From NCBI GenBank assembly GCA_001898185.1, contig MKTI01000006.1, positions 558,001-622,000 on the forward strand: a stretch of 64,000 bases of DNA, in the 5' to 3' direction. Numbering within the stretch: position 1 is the first letter of the stretch; each line of letters begins with the position of its first letter. Shown piece by piece: positions 62,491 to 64,000 of this stretch. Made by a program: the position numbers and the translations under genes. The notes under the pieces are model-generated. The model did not search any database and was not told the origin of the DNA. It was given only the letters and a program-made list of their open reading frames with translations. The DNA comes from Cellulomonas sp. 73-145 (GTDB lineage Bacteria; Actinomycetota; Actinomycetes; Actinomycetales; Cellulomonadaceae).

Positions 62491-62530
62491 CGAGGGCCGG
62501 GCGGCGGCTAGACCGACCGCCCGGCCCTCG
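62491..62530. terminator. Bidirectional terminator at the end of the injection operon
   Basis: A perfect 14-bp stem (62491-62504 with 62517-62530) and 12-base loop lie 24 bases after the operon and four bases before the end of the convergent surface-protein gene. Confidence 0.9.
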
Positions 62531-62533
62531 TCG

Positions 62534-64000
62534 TCACGGCGTGATCGTCAGCGTCACTCCCGCGCTGGTCGAGGCCATCAGCGTCGCCGTCTGCGCGTAG
62601 GCCGCCGTCAGCGTCGAGGTTCCGGCGGTCCAGGTCGAGGTCGTCGTGCCCGGCACCGTCAGCGTCGCGGTCCCGTTGCTCACCGTCGCCGTGCCCAGGC
62701 TGGTGCCGTCCCGGCTGAACGTCACGGTCCCGGCCGTCACCGTCCCCGTGCCGCCGGTCACCGTGGCGGTCAGCACGATCGACTGGGCGGTGCCGGCCTT
62801 GAACGTGCTGGTGTCGGAGGCGAGCGTCGTCGTGCTCGCGTACCGCACGGTCACGGCAACGCCCGTGGAGGTCGACGACGCGAAGGTCGCCGTCCCGTTG
62901 AACTGCGCGGTGAACGTGGTGCTGCCGCCCGCCCACCCGGTGGTGGCGGGCGTCAGGACGGCCGTCCGGGTGCCGCCGCTGCTCGACACGGTGACGTCAC
63001 CGAGCGAGACGCCGTCCCGGAAGAACGTCACCGTCCCGCCGGTGAGCCCCGAGGCACTGCCCGAGGCCGGGCTGACCGTCGCCGTCAGCGTCAGGGTGTC
63101 GCCCGGCGAGATGGTGGTGGGGGACACGGCGAGCGTGGTGGTGCTCGCCGACTTGGAGAGCGTGAACGCCGTGGTCACCTCGGACACGCTGGGGTCGGTG
63201 GTGCTCACCGCCGCGGACGTCGGGGACACCTGCCAGCCGGTCACGTTGGGGGTCACGGTGTAGTTCGACGTCCGGTCGACGTAGATCACCTCGGCACCAG
63301 TGTCGATGCCGGCCGTGCCGGAGTACACGGTGGTCCCGGAGGCGGTGCCGTTGCTGCGCGTGATGACGAACGGCATGGACTGCGCGCCCGACGTGGCGGA
63401 GGTCGCCGTCACCCGGATGCGCAGCTCGTCGACCGTCACCGTGACGGCCGTGTCCGTGGCCGCGACCGCGGCCGTGTACGTGCCGACGTGGCCGGCGGGG
63501 CCGGACACCGTCGCGGTCCAGGCGCCGGGCGGCACCTGGTTGAACGTCGTCGCGAACGTGTTGGTCCCGGTGCGTACCGCCGGCTGCGCCGCCAGCGCGA
63601 GGCCGCCGGACGGCGGGTTCGGCACCAACGACACCAGTGCGCCGGTCAGGTCGAAGCCCTCCGGCGACGTCACGGTCACGGTCACCTGCCGGGACACCGT
63701 GTACAGCACGATGTCGGCCGAGTAGAGCTGCCCGCCGCTCAGCGTGACCGACCTGGTGGTGGACCCGTACCCCGCTGCCGCGAACGCCAGCGAGTACGAG
63801 CCGTCCGCGATGCCGGTCAGGGTGAACGCACCGGCCGCCGTGGTGGTCTGCTTCAGCACCGTCCCGCCGGAGTCCTTCAGCTGCACCGTCGCGCCGTCCA
63901 GCGCCACCGGCGCCGCGGCGCCGGCCTGGCCGGACACCGTGCCCGTGATCGTGTTGCTGCGCACCGCGATCGGGAGGCTGAGGATGGTCGGCTCACCGGC
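62534..64000 (-). CDS. Surface protein with carboxypeptidase-regulatory-like and Ig-like repeats, partial
   Basis: The frame is open to the right edge, so the N-terminus lies outside the window. About 489 visible residues carry a carboxypeptidase-regulatory-like fold (NTITGTVSGQAGAAAPVALDGATVQLKD, then TTTAAGAFTLTGIADGSYSL), a second beta region, and two group-3 bacterial Ig-like repeats, each beginning STTTLA and containing GTVTF-x-RDG-x-SLG and ending VTLTI or VAVTV. All-beta, Thr/Ser/Gly-rich composition fits an extracellular adhesin, stalk or fibre. It is convergent to the injection operon, so it may be an unrelated surface protein; a fibre role is speculative. Confidence 0.75.
   Translation of the reverse strand, partial: AGEPTILSLPIAVRSNTITGTVSGQAGAAAPVALDGATVQLKDSGGTVLKQTTTAAGAFTLTGIADGSYSLAFAAAGYGSTTRSVTLSGGQLYSADIVLYTVSRQVTVTVTSPEGFDLTGALVSLVPNPPSGGLALAAQPAVRTGTNTFATTFNQVPPGAWTATVSGPAGHVGTYTAAVAATDTAVTVTVDELRIRVTATSATSGAQSMPFVITRSNGTASGTTVYSGTAGIDTGAEVIYVDRTSNYTVTPNVTGWQVSPTSAAVSTTDPSVSEVTTAFTLSKSASTTTLAVSPTTISPGDTLTLTATVSPASGSASGLTGGTVTFFRDGVSLGDVTVSSSGGTRTAVLTPATTGWAGGSTTFTAQFNGTATFASSTSTGVAVTVRYASTTTLASDTSTFKAGTAQSIVLTATVTGGTGTVTAGTVTFSRDGTSLGTATVSNGTATLTVPGTTTSTWTAGTSTLTAAYAQTATLMASTSAGVTLTITP

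Overview
The window looks like chromosome of a very GC-rich, GTG-start-rich actinobacterium. A class Ib NrdEF pair, many glycoside hydrolases, a LAL-type LuxR regulator, leaderless promoters and a Streptomyces-style contractile injection system together point to Cellulomonadaceae or a relative. This placement is inferred from content, not from a database match.

Left part (1-12.3 kb) is housekeeping and sensing. It holds nrdE (partial) and nrdF, an SDR/MarR divergent pair with three palindromic operators, a chemotaxis receptor, a phosphotransferase-fold protein and a degenerate GGDEF-like protein. These are followed by a sigma factor fused to a zinc-finger, membrane and surface region, then upp, tadA, a sirtuin and tRNA-Ser(CGA).

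The carbohydrate locus (12.5-35.8 kb) has a LacI regulator, GH95 (apparent frameshift), GH141-like, Gfo/Idh/MocA, ThuA-like, GH127, GH36, GH51, GH31, GH27 and GH39 enzymes, an ABC sugar importer without its ATPase, and a nucleoside-hydrolase-like protein. None of the hydrolases shows a signal peptide, so imported oligosaccharides are probably dismantled in the cytoplasm. The substrate is likely a branched hemicellulose or pectic side chain carrying fucose or galactose, arabinose and xylose. Five copies of a palindrome of the form GAGAWCGWTCTC sit at the operon starts (one lies between convergent genes) and define a local LacI-type regulon.

The middle part (35.9-46.9 kb) contains ohrR-ohr, a phosphoesterase, a hipBA toxin-antitoxin pair with a 41-bp palindromic operator, an alcohol dehydrogenase, a DivIVA-like membrane protein, a MarR-MATE efflux pair and a GNAT acetyltransferase. 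It also holds a SAM-riboswitch, Cys-rich leader peptide and OsmC unit, and a DUF2254 membrane protein.

The right part (47.0-62.5 kb) is a compact contractile injection system operon: sheath, tube, chaperone-like protein, a 59-aa small protein, second tube, a 1,073-aa disordered protein, LysM hub, VgrG spike, gp25, gp6/J-like and gpI-like baseplate proteins, and a zinc-ribbon protein with a C-terminal membrane segment. Almost all of these genes overlap at stop/start codons. A large LAL regulator is divergent from the operon. No AAA+ ATPase, tail terminator, fibre or recognisable toxin is visible in the window. A terminator separates the operon from a convergent Ig-like-repeat surface protein that runs off the right edge. 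No gap longer than 300 bases lacks a gene.
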